A stretch of DNA of 22,772 nucleotides from Zopfochytrium polystomum. Taxonomy: Eukaryota; Chytridiomycota; Chytridiomycetes; Chytridiales; Chytridiaceae. The position numbers and the translations under genes were made by a program. The notes beneath the pieces are model-generated. The model was not told the DNA's origin. It was given only the letters and a program-made list of their open reading frames with translations, and did not search any database. Below, in pieces: positions 8,762-19,237 of this stretch (positions are counted from its first letter, which is position 1; the number at the start of each line of letters is the position of its first letter). The DNA is taken from positions 1 to 22,772 of the forward strand of contig JAIVFJ010000576.1 in NCBI GenBank assembly GCA_025765615.1, written 5' to 3'.

Positions 8762-11700
8762 TCACTCCTCCATCACCGCCGCCGCCGCCGCCCTAGCCCT
8801 CGCCCTCTTCTTTTCCCGCTCCTCACACTCCGCCCTTTCTTTCCAGTACGCGCGCCTCCGCTCCCTCTGCATCGCCTGCGTCTCGACCCAGTACTCCTTG
8901 TTCTCCTTCACCTGATCCAGGTGCAGAGCCTGGACGTCCACGTCGTGCTCCAGCGCGAGCCACCGGTACGCCATGCGCGCGAACGGGTACGGCGTGACCG
9001 CGCGATGTCCCTTGCGCAGCCGGCCCCAGCCCTGCGGGTTCGTCTCTGCCCTTCCCACCAGCGCCTGGACGCCGTGCAGCACCATTTCCGATCCAAACTC
9101 CTCCCATTCTTTCTCGGACATTGGGTCCTCCTCCGTCAAACTCTCGTCGCTCTCGTCGTCGTCTCCTTGGCGGTGGCGGCGCTTGCCCCAGTCGCACGCA
9201 TTTAGCAGCGTGCCAACCGCCTTCTCAAGCGTCGCGTCGTTGTTGGTGGTGGTGGCCGTGTCGTCGGCCCTGAAGGTCGCGTACATCTCCTTGTTGCCGG
9301 CTACCCACGCCAGCAAAACCACGCATCGACGGAGGTCGTTTGCGTGGTCCCTCGAACGAGCTTGCACGCAGTTCCGGTTGGGATGAGACAGCTCAAACAC
9401 GAGACGCGATGCAGCACCCTCCAGCAAGGATTCGCTTTTGGTGAGGCTAATCGTGGAACGGACGGTGGACGTCAACCGATGACAAGCGGTGTCGTCGCTT
9501 CACCAGCCAGTCCAACACACTCACGTCGAGCTGCCAATCGCACTATCCGCAGCTTCAGACTCCCAGTGGCGGGTGGCGGCTTTGTCTCCCGCCGCAGCCG
9601 TTGCTGCAACGGCGGCATCTTCGGTTTGCAAGATCCACTCAAGCAAGTGGTAGTGGCGGTTGCAAGCAGCAAGCTTGCACAGCCGATGACCGTTGCGGCC
9701 AAAACATCCATCCCGTGACCTCAAGCTTCGTCTCATCCTGATTCTTCCAGTGTAAAGGCTTTTCCACACCGCGCTTGCTGCATCGAGCAGCTGCTGAATG
9801 CTCTCAACGCTCTCACCGGCGACAACGGCGTTCCGGACGGCGGTGCACACATCATCCGCGGATTTATACTGGGCCTCCCTCTCGGCCTGGATCTCTTGGT
9901 CAAGCTCGAGTGCAGCAACACTCCGCTCCCCAACCTCGTTATCTTCCTCGTTATCGCTGTCCCACTGAGCCCTGCTGAGCTTGCCCAAAAGCTCTTTGTA
10001 TGGAAAAAGCGAATGCGCCAGAGCCGTGACCACATCTTGCGTCCGCTGTCCAGTGCCACGTCATACAGGCGCTGGATCTCGCACTCGTCCATAAAGCCCA
10101 AGTGCTCGTTGGCAAACGTTTCGATGGCTTGAACGCTCGCATTTTTGACAAAGTCCGCCCATCGGCTCACCACCTCATCGTACTTTTTCCTTTTCGCCAT
10201 GCTCTTCGCAAGGGAGACCAGTTCCTCATTGGGGCTCGCCAAGCAGCGCTCACGATAATCAGGCGGCAATAGGTTGGCGGCGCCGTTCACATCGTCGCCG
10301 CCACAGTCTTTTAGTATGATGAAGATGAGAGACGCCGAACGGTTTTCCGTTTCGAACAATATGTCAAGAGCGGTTTTACCACGGCTGTCGGCAACCGAAG
10401 TCAGCATTGACGCAAAACCGTTGCAAACGAGCCACTTGACGGAAATCGGCACGTCGAGGGATATCGCAATATGCATCAGTGTCGCTCCGCCCTTCAACCT
10501 CGGCAACCGGGGGTCCAACCCCTTGCATCGAATGAGCCAGTCCAGAACGTAAATGTTGCCGACAGCAACGGCCAGCGCAAGCAGGGCGTCACCAATTGTC
10601 GGTGCACGCACGGCTACAGCCATATCGTCGCTGTCGAAATTCATCCAACTCGCTGTCTCCACTAAGCATAACCCTAACGGCCGCTCAAACGCTCTGAACA
10701 AGTCGTTTTCTTCGACCAGGTGCTGACGTCGACAGAGCGGACACTGCAATGACCCTTCCGTCGCCACACGTCCCTGCGCTTGTTCGGGATCGGTTCTCAC
10801 CAACTTTTGCAAGCAAGGTCGGCAAAACTCGTGGCCGCAGTCAAGGCGAAAAGTGTCCTTGCGGCGGCAATAGCAAACGCTGCAAAAGTCCGGGTCCTCG
10901 GGCATTGCATCATCCAGCTCAGCCATTTCAGCGTCGTCATTTTCTGCTGCTGCTTCCCTGCGCGCGTGATTGTATCCCTCGTGGTAAAGAGGACCTTGCA
11001 AGTCAAGCTTTCCTTTCGCGTCAACCCATTGCAAGATGCGGAGGCGCCCATAAATAACAAGCAGATCCAGACGCGGCCAGAGACAAACGGCTAGTTGCCG
11101 ACACGGGATGCAACGCGAGAGCCTCCATTGTTTGCAGCCACTGTGACGATTTGTGGCTTTTCAGAGCCAATATCCATGGACCGTCGCCGCGGCGATGCTT
11201 CCGTAAGCATTTGGACAGCGATCCAGTCCTCCCATCCCACCCGTTCTTTGACGCGGGGACGCTCACCAACGTGTCCAAGTCATCTTTGAGAGACGGAAGA
11301 AGCGTCGAGAACCCCGTGGCATCCGCATTGTTGTTCTTGTCCGCCTCGACGTCCACGCGGTACCTCTTGTGAAAGTCCTCAATGAAACATCCAGGAAGCG
11401 ACTTGATGTCCGTGGCAGAGTAGCCAGTCCAGCCGACGTGAGCCGACGGTGCGAGCTTGAGACCCCAGTCGTCGAGCAACCACTTGACTTCCCGCGCACG
11501 GTCTTTGGTAATCGCGCTCGTCAGGTAGTAGTAGAGGAAGATCGCCGACTTGCGCGAGAAGGGCGGCGAGTGCGGAGCAAACCTCTCCTCCCACCAGCCA
11601 AACGAACGCGCGACGGCCATTTTGTCCTCGAGGGGGATATCGCGATACAGGCACCGCTCGAAAATGTCGATATGGCGCAGCGCCTGGAAGAGATCCAGCG

Positions 11701-12510
11701 CCACTTCGGCAAAGCCGCACTGCGTGGCGACGCGCATGACGCGTTCGATCGCCCTTGTGGCGCGGAGGCGTTCCGCGTCGCAGCCCTCGCCGCCGCCGAG
11801 CACGTTCATCCTTCCAATCCACTCGCCGATAACGTACTCCACGAATCCGGGAGGTTGCTGAGCAAGGCGATCTCGAGCGGGGACCGATACCCGCGGGGCG
11901 ACGGGTGGAGCGTGGCGGAAGGGTCAGTCTTAACGAGGTACATGAAGATGCGAAAGTTTTGGACGCTGACGGCGCAGTGGAGGAGGTTGCGGCCCTTGTG
12001 ATTCAGGACGGTGACGGCCACGCCGCACTCGCGGATCAAACACTTGAGGACGTCCAAGCGGTTGGCGCGCACCGCGCAAAAGGCCATACAGTTCGCCTCA
12101 TCCGGGCGGAGCAGTGTTGTCCGGTTGTGGTCCGCAGATTGTGGGGCGACCGCGGGCGGACGGCCGGCAACCAGGGAACGCAGGTACGTTGCGAGCTCCG
12201 GTGTGTAGTTTAGAGCAGCAGGCGCAGGAGAGCGAGGGCGGCGGGCGTTGGGATGGCCACCGCCGCCGTTGTTGTTGCCGTTGCCGTCTACGTCGACAAG
12301 GCCGTCGTCGTCGACGCCCATGTCGTTGGCAATGTTGTCGATCTCGTCGTTGTCATTGCCCTGGCGGTCGTTGTCTTGGTCGCCATTGTCGTGGTCATCG
12401 TCGTCCTCATCAAACAGGCGCTGATTCACGGGCGGGGGTGGGGCGGCGCGCAGCAGCCTCTGGACCTCTTTCAAACCGACCGTGAAAGCGCCGAACTGGT
12501 GGCGAGGCAT
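8762..12510 (-). CDS. RING-finger protein with ankyrin-like repeats (about 1250 aa)
   Basis: Putative E3 ubiquitin ligase with ankyrin-type substrate-binding repeats. The start at 12510 has a textbook GCCACCATGC context. An acidic Asp/Asn-rich segment (residues about 25-75) precedes ankyrin-like helices (FCAVRANRLDVLKCLIRECG; GRNLLHCAVSVQNFRIFMYL). A C3HC4 RING lies at 10884-10732, about residues 543-594 (CSVC, CGHEFCRPC, CPLC). More ankyrin-like repeats follow (ALAVAVGNIYVLDWLIRCKG; LMHIAISLDVPISVKWLVCN; RLCKLAACNRHYHLLEWIL). The charged C-terminus ends in AVMEE. I see no intron. The frame changes repeatedly, each change equal to one missing base: near 11849, 11256, 11105, 10036 and 9543, and a double step at about 9450-9490. 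Total length plus seven bases is divisible by three (1251 aa). An alternative is two adjacent genes, but ankyrin-like sequence continues across every break. The RING is certain; the substrate is unknown. Confidence 0.82.
10732..10884 (-). other. C3HC4 RING domain
   Basis: Cys-x2-Cys, Cys-Gly-His-x2-Cys-x2-Cys and a final Cys-Pro-Leu-Cys, with a 23-residue gap before the last pair. All eight zinc ligands are present in one uninterrupted frame. Confidence 0.92.
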
Positions 12511-12762
12511 GGTGGCAAGGCGAGGGGTAAGGGAGCTAGAAAGTGGAGGAGTTGGTTGGTGTTTGGATGGAACGTGCGAGCGTGAGAACGAAGTCGCCTT
12601 CGCCACATACACATACAGCGTCCGCGTCGGTCACGTGTGCGCCCGTGATGCTTGCTATGTGGTTCAAGGTTTGCGGGTCCAGTTTTTTTTTTTTAATGGC
12701 CTCACTTCTGCTTTCTCCCTCTCTCAGCGTATCCATTTAGCACATGCATGCACGAATATATT
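12511..12762. other. Intergenic: RING gene promoter
   Basis: About 250 bp between the 2H gene stop and the RING gene start. It contains a T10 run (about 12682-12691) and no recognisable gene. Confidence 0.5.
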
Positions 12763-13609
12763 TCAATCATCACCCAACGCAAACATCAGATCCAGCTCCG
12801 GCACCCTCCGGTAAAACGAGCCCTTCCCGTGGCCCTTGACCATGATGCACAGCCGGTCCATCGCAAACTCGGCGCGACCGCCACCCGCGCCGCCCGCCCG
12901 CGCCGCCGCCGCCGAAAAACGCCCGCTCGACGGCCGCCACGATCGGGTCGACCACGCGCTTGCCGCCACGCACCGGGTTCCCGAGGGTCAGGTGCGGGCG
13001 GGTACGCACGGCCGCCGCCGTGCGCGTGCCCGTCGTCGGCGTCCGGTGCTCCCGGCGGCGTTGCGGGGGAGCGCGCAGCGAGGCGTGCGGCGACGGCGGC
13101 CTCGAGCTGCGGCTGGATGGCGGCGAGGAGGCGCGTGGCGGGGTCGTCTGCACGCGGCTCGAGGACGACGGTGCTGGACCCGGGGTGGGTGAAGACGCCC
13201 ACACGGTCGAGGACGAGGGTGTAAGATGCGTGGGGCGCGGGCGATGCGGCGGAGGCGGCGACGCCGGCGACGATGGGCTGGAGGAGGGCGTGGAGCTCGG
13301 ATGGGGAGATGGCGTCGACGGGGAGGGTTGCGGGGGCGAGGACGGTTAGGTGGGGTGGCCTGGGCGGGGGAGGAAAGGAGTGAGTAAGCTGCGAAGCCGA
13401 GGCGAGTGAGTCAAAGACGACAGACAGACAGACCATCGTGTCACGGCGCGATCGTAGAGCTTCCTGAACGACTGGACGCGGGCCAGGAAGCCGTCGGCGG
13501 TGTCAGCGGCTGCAGCCGCAGCAGCTTCGGCGGGGGTGTGGTAGGGCGGGATGCACACGCACACGGTCATCGTGGCGATTTCATCGTCAGGCTTTGTTCC
13601 TGCGAGCAT
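12763..13609 (-). CDS. 2H phosphoesterase (2'-5' RNA ligase / LigT-like)
   Basis: Small cytosolic enzyme of the 2H superfamily, which acts on 2',3'-cyclic or 2'-5' phosphodiester RNA ends. Exon 1 (13609-13434) encodes MTVCVCIPPYHTP and FRKLYDRAVTR. A 74-nt GT-AG intron (13433-13360) splits the Trp codon of the family motif WPPH. Exon 2 begins with PPHLTVLAPATLP, the first His-x-Thr, and continues with YTLVLDRVGVFTHPGSSTVV. The second His-x-Thr motif, RPHLTLGNPV, lies near 13000. The C-terminus FAMDRLCIMVKGHGKG...FYRRVPEL ends at 12763. Both catalytic motifs are intact, but exon 2 is in three frames, with breaks at about 13000-13080 and 12880-12930 in very GC-rich DNA; each equals two missing bases or one extra. 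Predicted size is about 258 aa, normal for the family. A downstream Met (MTVCVC) could be the true start. The substrate cannot be told from sequence. Confidence 0.86.
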
Positions 13610-14249
13610 GGTCCGTGAGCCGATTAGCCTTCTTGGCAGGAGGTGAGCACAGGCTGTTGGATGGGGGAGGCTCGCGAATGAATTGGTTGGACGATCGCCG
13701 TGCTGCTATTTGCAGGGATGTGGCACCTTTATATACTCCGCTGGCAAAGAAGGCTGGCATAACCACCCGCTGTCTTCTTATGGGGCAAACACATAGCGGA
13801 GACAGTTTGGGGAATACCACTGGGCGGAGTTTCCGAGCCGCGTTGTTGGGGGCGAATCATCATCAGGAGTTTCCTGGTGTTTGGGCAAAGTTACGCGTGG
13901 AAGCCGCCTGTCTTCAACAATAACCTCGCCAGCAGAGATTTTCGCTGATTCTTCAGGTGGCCTCCTCCACATTTCAAGGCTCGCACTGAACGCCCCTCCT
14001 GGAACGCCACACGTCCGACAAAGAAGGGCGTTGGCCGTATTATTGAAGACGACAGGGTAACATAGAAATGAAGCAAAAAAAGAAAACCCAGCAGGGTGCA
14101 AAGAGCAAGTAGGAAGACTTTAAAGGGTGTAGGTGCCTTTCATCGGTCGGTAAATCCATCATCCACAACTTGTGAGGCAACCAACAACCCATTTTCATCA
14201 CTCCCCTGCACTCTTCTGCATTCCAAGGAAAGCAAACGTGATCCACAAT
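13610..14249. other. Intergenic: 2H gene promoter / LicD 3' flank
   Basis: About 640 bp, no convincing coding sequence. TTTATATACTCC at about 13729-13740 reads GGAGTATATAAAGG on the minus strand, about 120 bp upstream of the 2H gene start at 13609. This is a good TATA-box candidate for that gene. Confidence 0.55.
13727..13741 (-). promoter_or_regulatory. TATA box candidate for the 2H phosphoesterase gene
   Basis: On the minus strand the sequence is GAGTATATAAAGG, matching TATAWAWR. It is roughly 120 bp upstream of the ATG at 13609, leaving about 90 nt for a 5' leader if transcription starts 30 bp after the box. Confidence 0.5.
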
Positions 14250-15494
14250 CTACTGCTTTGGCGCGACACCCGGAACCGGCTCCCACCGCTTCTTTGACGC
14301 ATCGTACTTGTGGCCGTGAAACTCTGTCAGCGAGATGCTCTTGTTCCCATACTCGGACACGAGCACAGCCTTGACGTCGAACGGCACCCACACATCAGCG
14401 CCCTCGAAGGTGCTCCTCCTCAGCGGAAACAGCTCGACGAAATCGTAAATGTGCTGCGACTTGCACCACAGCTTCAGCCCGCGCTCGCCGTCCTTGAGCT
14501 CTGCGGCGTCGTTGGGGTCCGCGGACGAGGCGAGGGCGGTGATGTCCAGGAAGCGGCCAGAGACGGTGTCGATGAAGCGGGCGTCGATGATGTTGAAGAG
14601 GTCGCGCCAGCGGTTGGTGCGGTGCGGGTTGACTTCGATAAGGTAGCGGTTCTCGAAGGAGCTGCGGTCGTACGAGGCGGCGAGGGTGTCGAGGTCGCGG
14701 AGGGTCATTTGCAGGTCGATGTCGTCGTCCCAGGGTAGCGGGACGCCGGCCCAATACCATCCGAGCAGCGTGCCGTGCGCCAGCCACGAGGTGATGCCTG
14801 CGGACGCGGTGAAGCGGGACCAGGCGCCGATGAGGTCCGCCAGAGACTCTGAGACGGAGGGCGGCGGCGGTCCGGCGGCGGGCGCGGGCTGGTTTGGAGG
14901 CGGGGAAGGCGCGGGCGCGTTTGGGTTGTATCTGGGGTGCGGGCGTCGGTTCTTTTTGTACTTTGCCGGGCCGAAGCGGGAATCCCGGTGGCCCTCCCGG
15001 TATCCTTCGTGGAAGAACTTTTTCGCCTGACCCGGGCGGTATCCGCGGCCCGGGGGGATGGGGTCCTTGAACTTTGTTCCGCACGTGTTGAAGTGGTTGC
15101 GGGAAGGATACGGGCCCGCGACTTTGTCAATGTCGACAGTGGGCTCAAAGGGCGACGCGAGATCCGTGAGGTTGACAAGCGGAAGGAATGGCTTCAAAGG
15201 TCGCTCGGTCCAAGTCACCTTGGTCGTTGAGCAGTAGCGGCTGAGCGACCAGCTCGACGACAGTCCGCGATCTTCGTCCGGAGGTGACGCCTCCACGTCC
15301 GACAAGGGCTGCTGCTGCTGTTTTTGTGCCGAGTGAGCGTGGTAAAAGACGACGGCCTGCTGGAACACGATGAAGGAGGCGAAGGCGAAGACGACAAGGG
15401 CGCGCAGCCGCCGCATCATCCTGCCTGGCGCGGCGGCGGCGACCTTTTGGGTTTGGTGTAAAGTAGCTGCTCTCGCTGGTGGCATTATTGGCAT
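14250..15494 (-). CDS. LicD / Mnn4-like type II membrane protein (intact, single exon)
   Basis: Predicted Golgi-resident LicD-family protein (414 aa), related to yeast Mnn4 and animal fukutin, families that add or regulate phosphodiester-linked groups on glycans such as mannosylphosphate. A basic N-terminus (RMMRRLRAL) precedes one membrane anchor (VVFAFASFIVFQQAVVF, residues about 34-50). A Pro-rich lumenal stalk follows. The LicD core starts near residue 225 (ITSWLAHGTLLGWYWAGVPL) with the Asp-rich metal/nucleotide motif WDDDIDLQM at about 253. NIIDARFIDTVSGRFLDITAL and a C-terminal FPLRRSTFEGADVWVPFDV follow, all typical of Mnn4/LicD. The frame is uninterrupted over 1245 bp, unlike most neighbours. 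There is a Met three codons downstream, so the exact start may be 15494 or 15485. It lies in the same stretch as another anchored enzyme (the FkbM protein), compatible with glycan modification but not proof of a pathway. Confidence 0.9.
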   Translation of the reverse strand: MPIMPPARAATLHQTQKVAAAAPGRMMRRLRALVVFAFASFIVFQQAVVFYHAHSAQKQQQQPLSDVEASPPDEDRGLSSSWSLSRYCSTTKVTWTERPLKPFLPLVNLTDLASPFEPTVDIDKVAGPYPSRNHFNTCGTKFKDPIPPGRGYRPGQAKKFFHEGYREGHRDSRFGPAKYKKNRRPHPRYNPNAPAPSPPPNQPAPAAGPPPPSVSESLADLIGAWSRFTASAGITSWLAHGTLLGWYWAGVPLPWDDDIDLQMTLRDLDTLAASYDRSSFENRYLIEVNPHRTNRWRDLFNIIDARFIDTVSGRFLDITALASSADPNDAAELKDGERGLKLWCKSQHIYDFVELFPLRRSTFEGADVWVPFDVKAVLVSEYGNKSISLTEFHGHKYDASKKRWEPVPGVAPKQ

Positions 15495-15687
15495 CTGGTG
15501 TCACCGCAAAGACGGGCACGACATGTGTGTGAAGGTAGAGAAGGGCGGGCGAAGCAGGCGGAGCCAGGCTTTGGGCGACGCCAAGACGACTATGAGATCC
15601 TTCTGTTTTTGTTCTTTCTTTGTGTTTTTTTGGGTTTCGCCATCAACAAGCAACAACGTCCATGCAACCCTCTGTCTCCCGCTCTCT

Positions 15688-15751
<64 letters not shown>

Positions 15752-16066
15752 CGCACTGTTCCTTTTTTTGTTTTGTTATCCTTCCGGGCTTCCATGCAAA
15801 ACAATGCAGATATCGCACCGCACCGCCAAGAACTGCCTTTTTGGGGAATCCGATCTTGTCTCTCTTGGAGCCTGCCTTCTCTTCAGAAAAAACGTTCGTT
15901 GGTCGCCTTTTTTTGGCCTGCTGACTTGTCAGGGAACACACGGTTGGGGTTTTTATGGCCCACCCGAACAATTGATGTTTTGTGAGAAATTATAATTGAT
16001 TACGGCCAGACAATTCCTACCCACCGATCCATCCACCGAGAATCTCATACCTGCACGTGGAATGAT
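15495..16066. other. Divergent intergenic region between LicD and membrane-protein genes
   Basis: About 570 bp separating a minus-strand from a plus-strand gene, so probably a shared promoter region. It contains a compound (CA)n(CT)n microsatellite and several T-rich runs. I see no gene. Confidence 0.6.
15692..15748. repeat. Compound (CA)n(CT)n microsatellite
   Basis: About 13 CA units (15692-15718) run directly into about 15 CT units (15719-15748). Confidence 0.95.
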
Positions 16067-16966
16067 ATGCCTATTTCGGATGAACTGACATTCACTCATG
16101 TCCTGCACGGCCTCAAGATCGTGCGAGTCGCCCTGACGCTGTGGGCTTTCTCGGCAATTGAGATTCCTGATTGATCTTGTTCTAATCAGCGCAACTTGCC
16201 TTTTGGCGACAACGCGGACTTGGTACTTTGCCATCGCATCGATAACTTTTATTCCTGGTTGGTCCAGCTTCGAAAGCGTTTTCGGTGCAAAGCTTATTTA
16301 TTTCATCGTTCATGCAAGACAGGACCTATCTGCGGAGCTCTGATACTCCTGCCAAGTACCATCCCTATCAATGTACACAGTGCTTTTGGGATGGGAGTTC
16401 CATCCTGCTAACCACGTACATCAGCTGTGTGACCTGGTTCATCGCCGTCAATTTTTACGTACTCAAGGCAACGAATTCAGCATCGATTGTCGGCCTTTTC
16501 CGTCGTTATGTTGGGCTTGCTACTGCAGCCGATTTTGGCGATGATGTACCGAGAGGTTGACAAGATTTTCACACGAGAGCCGGGCATGGCTACGACCGGC
16601 GGGGAAGCTCCCGCTCAGGATGGTGTCAGAACGAATGCTGCCGACCGTCGTCGAAACAGTAGTATTTTTGATGCGAAAATATAGTTCAGGAACGTGTTTT
16701 TCTTCCATGCAGATGAGAACTTACCTTTTTCTTTCCTCTAGGTGGCCTTACCATATCGCAAGGTCTCTAAATTGCATTGGGGAGTAACTTTAACGGTGAC
16801 GCTGTGGGTGATCGGCATTATGGAGAAGGCTCTGTTGTCGCGGCCGATGCGTTCAGAGACTCCAAAGTTTTCCGGCGCACGCAGACGGAGTCGACGCTCG
16901 TCAGCGGTCAAACAATATGGATTGTGTTGTTCCGCTCAACAGGAAGAGATCTTCGCATTCGAATGA
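16067..16966 (+). CDS. Unrecognised polytopic membrane protein (exon structure unresolved)
   Basis: I do not recognise the family. Several strongly hydrophobic, protein-like segments lie in order on the plus strand but in changing frames. From an ATG at 16067: HGLKIVRVALTLWAFSAIE, then FLIDLVLISATCLLATTRTW and YFAIASITFIPGW. ISCVTWFIAVNFYVLKATNS lies at about 16420-16480 and SAFSVVMLGLLLQPILAMMY at about 16490-16546, with a hydrophilic tail (REVDKIFTREPG). After a likely intron ending TTTCCTCTAG at 16740 comes HWGVTLTVTLWVIGIMEKAL and an Arg/Ser-rich tail ending at 16966. That is at least five membrane spans alternating with charged loops. The frame changes could be introns, missing bases as in the neighbours, or both. 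The gene boundaries are therefore tentative. Confidence 0.38.
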
Positions 16967-17002
16967 ATCTCTGGGAGCCGCCTCGACGCGACTGTCATTC
17001 TC

Positions 17003-17022
17003 AAAAAAAAATTTTTTTTTTT
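17003..17022. promoter_or_regulatory. A9-T11 tract upstream of the DUF4246 gene
   Basis: Nine A followed by eleven T, about 55 bp before the ATG at 17077 and followed by more T-rich sequence. Poly(dA:dT) is a common nucleosome-excluding promoter element in fungi; the role here is inferred from position. Confidence 0.4.
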
Positions 17023-17076
17023 CTTCGTTTTTGTTCGTTTTTGCAAAGTCGACACACGACAACCGCCTCGAGTGCG

Positions 17077-19237
17077 ATGCGTGCATCGACAGCAATCTTG
17101 CAGCAACCAGGGGATGCTCTCGCGGCCGTCGTCGAGTGTGCCGAGAACCTGCGCAGCATCCAGATGCCCTGCCTCACAATCCGCGAGGTACACTACACCC
17201 GCGTGCTCAACGCCATCCTCGGATCAAAGTCCGACTGGTGGCGCAAGCTTCTCGCCCCGGCCAACGTCACCGCCACCGCCGCCGCTGCAGCAGCTGGCGA
17301 CTCCAACGGCACACCAGCATCCCCAACAACCGTCGCCGATCGCTGGCGCGCTGAGGCCGCGGCCCGCGCTCGAGGACATGGGCCTGGCGTACGAGCTGGC
17401 GTACCGCTACAGCCTGGACGACCCGGACTCTTGCGAACCGCACGCGGCGGTCCGAGCCAAGATCGGCTGGACCCATGTCGGCTGCGACGGATGCGGGCAG
17501 CGCGGGTTCTCCGGCCCGCGGTTCACGTGTTTAGCGTGCGCGGTGTCGTTCGACCTCTGCGCGGCATGCTACTCTTCGAGCGCGGTGCGCGCGTCCCACG
17601 ACGCGACGCACGTTTTCACCGAGATGCGGATGAAGCTCGAGTTCCCGGAGACCGCGGCGGAGGTGCGCGAGTCCGCGGAGGCGGCGGCGGCGTTCCTCGT
17701 CGAGGAGCTGCGGGACATTGCCGGGCGGGCGCTGCTGAGGTACAAGACGGCGCGGTGGAGAGACGAGGCGATTGCGTGGCCGACAGCGTCGCACGGCGTG
17801 ATGGTGTCGGACACAGCCGTGCCGGAGGCCCTCCGCCGCAGGATCTCCGCCCTCGCGGAGCCACTCGTTGCCGCATCGATGAAGGCCGGGCGCTGGCATC
17901 CTGGCTCTGACGGACTGGTTCTAGACCTGATCCACCCCTCCGACTGTCCCCTCCGCTTCGACCGGACGCTGTTCTCGCCCACACGCGGAGCAATACTCGG
18001 ACAGACGGTGATATTGAGCCAGAGGCCAGCCAAACCGACGTCCCAATCGCTGTGGCGAGTCACCGAAGACCCGGATGTCTCTTACAACTATCAGTGGCTG
18101 CCTTCCGAGTTCCGCGTCGCCGCAGATGGCACGGTGACGGTTGAGTCCTATATCAACAATTTGGATGAACTGGCGCACCCAGAAATGGTGCAGACCATAG
18201 CGGAAGTGTTTGCGTGCATCCTGCCAATGATCGAGTGCAGCATTGGGTCGGCGCAAGCTGTGCCCACCGACAATGACCGGCGGATTGCTGCGTCGCACTC
18301 CGAAAGGGACTATACCAACTTTGACGACTGGCATCCAAGTAAATCTTTCCTCTTAAAATACAAGTTCCTGACAAGCCGCCACGGAGATGTGCCACCTGAG
18401 ATGGTTGCTGCGCACGAAAACGATCCGGATGTGCAGCAGGCAGCTGCCGGCGATAACTGGATCTCGATGGCCGACCGCATGCGGTACCAGCACTTGCACT
18501 GTGCGGTCCACGTCCCTCGCCTCCAATCGCACTGCAGCAGGTCTCCAATCTCACTACACGCGCAAGATTTGAGGGGAAGGACGCTCCAGGTAATCGTCAA
18601 GATGGCGGAGATCCGCCTGACCCCGGAGCAACCTACCTACGGCGGCGGGAAATGGCATCTGGAGGGCATGTACAACGAGGCGATCGCGGCGACCGCCCTT
18701 GTGTACTACGACCTTGACAACATTGCCGACTCGAGGGTGACGTTCCGGCACGCGTACCGCGAGCCAGAATTCAGATACGACCAGGACGTATACTACGGCC
18801 TCGAAAAAGTGTTTGGATTCGTGAGCCAGGGTGGCAGCCAGCGCGTTCGGGTCAGCGGCGACGTGCGGGCGCTGCAGGGGCGGACGGTGGTGTTCCCCAA
18901 CTTTCACCAACACCGGTTGGAGACATTTGAGCTGGAAGACAAGACGCGGGCCGGGCGCCGCGCGGTGCTGGCGTTCTTTGTGGTGAACCCGGCGGTGCGC
19001 ATTGCGTCGACGCGGGACGTGCCGAGGCAGCAGCGGGGCTTGGTGGTGCGGGAGCTGGCTGCCGCGCTGGGTGGCAGGCTGCCTGAAGAAGCCGTGTGCG
19101 AGGTGGTCAAGGCGGCGGGTGCCACGTTAAGCGAGGAGGAGGCGAGGAATGTCGCGCGCTTGGTGATGGAGGAAAGGAGCAGTGGGAAAGTGGGCGGATT
19201 CGCGAACGCGTACGGTATCTCGCTTTGCGAGCATTGA
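17077..19237 (+). CDS. DUF4246 family protein with ZZ-type zinc finger
   Basis: Predicted about 720 aa. DUF4246 is a fungal family of unknown biochemical role. From the ATG at 17077 the N-terminal motif CLTIREVHYTRVLNAI and SDWWRK, DRWRAEAAA is in one frame. The rest, from LEDMGLAYELAYRY onward, is in another; the break at about 17362-17376 equals one extra or two missing bases. A ZZ finger (17474-17611: CDGC, CLAC, CAAC, then His-x3-His) sits between the two halves of the domain. The core has LQVIVKMAEIRLTPEQPTY, GGKWHLEGMYNEAIAATALV and VVFPNFHQHRLETFEL, followed by AFFVVNPAVRIASTRDVP. The HxE in WHLEG and the later His with Arg (HQHRLE) resemble the metal-binding facial triad of 2-oxoglutarate/Fe(II) oxygenases. 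That is my inference, not an established activity. The C-terminus ends normally at 19237. A possible intron near 18340 (AAGTAAATC) is not needed because the frame reads through. Confidence 0.9.
17474..17611 (+). other. ZZ-type zinc finger inside the DUF4246 protein
   Basis: Three Cys-x2-Cys pairs (CDGC, CLAC, CAAC) followed by HDATH form the ZZ pattern, a fold known to bind peptide N-termini or histone tails and mediate protein contacts. Confidence 0.85.
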
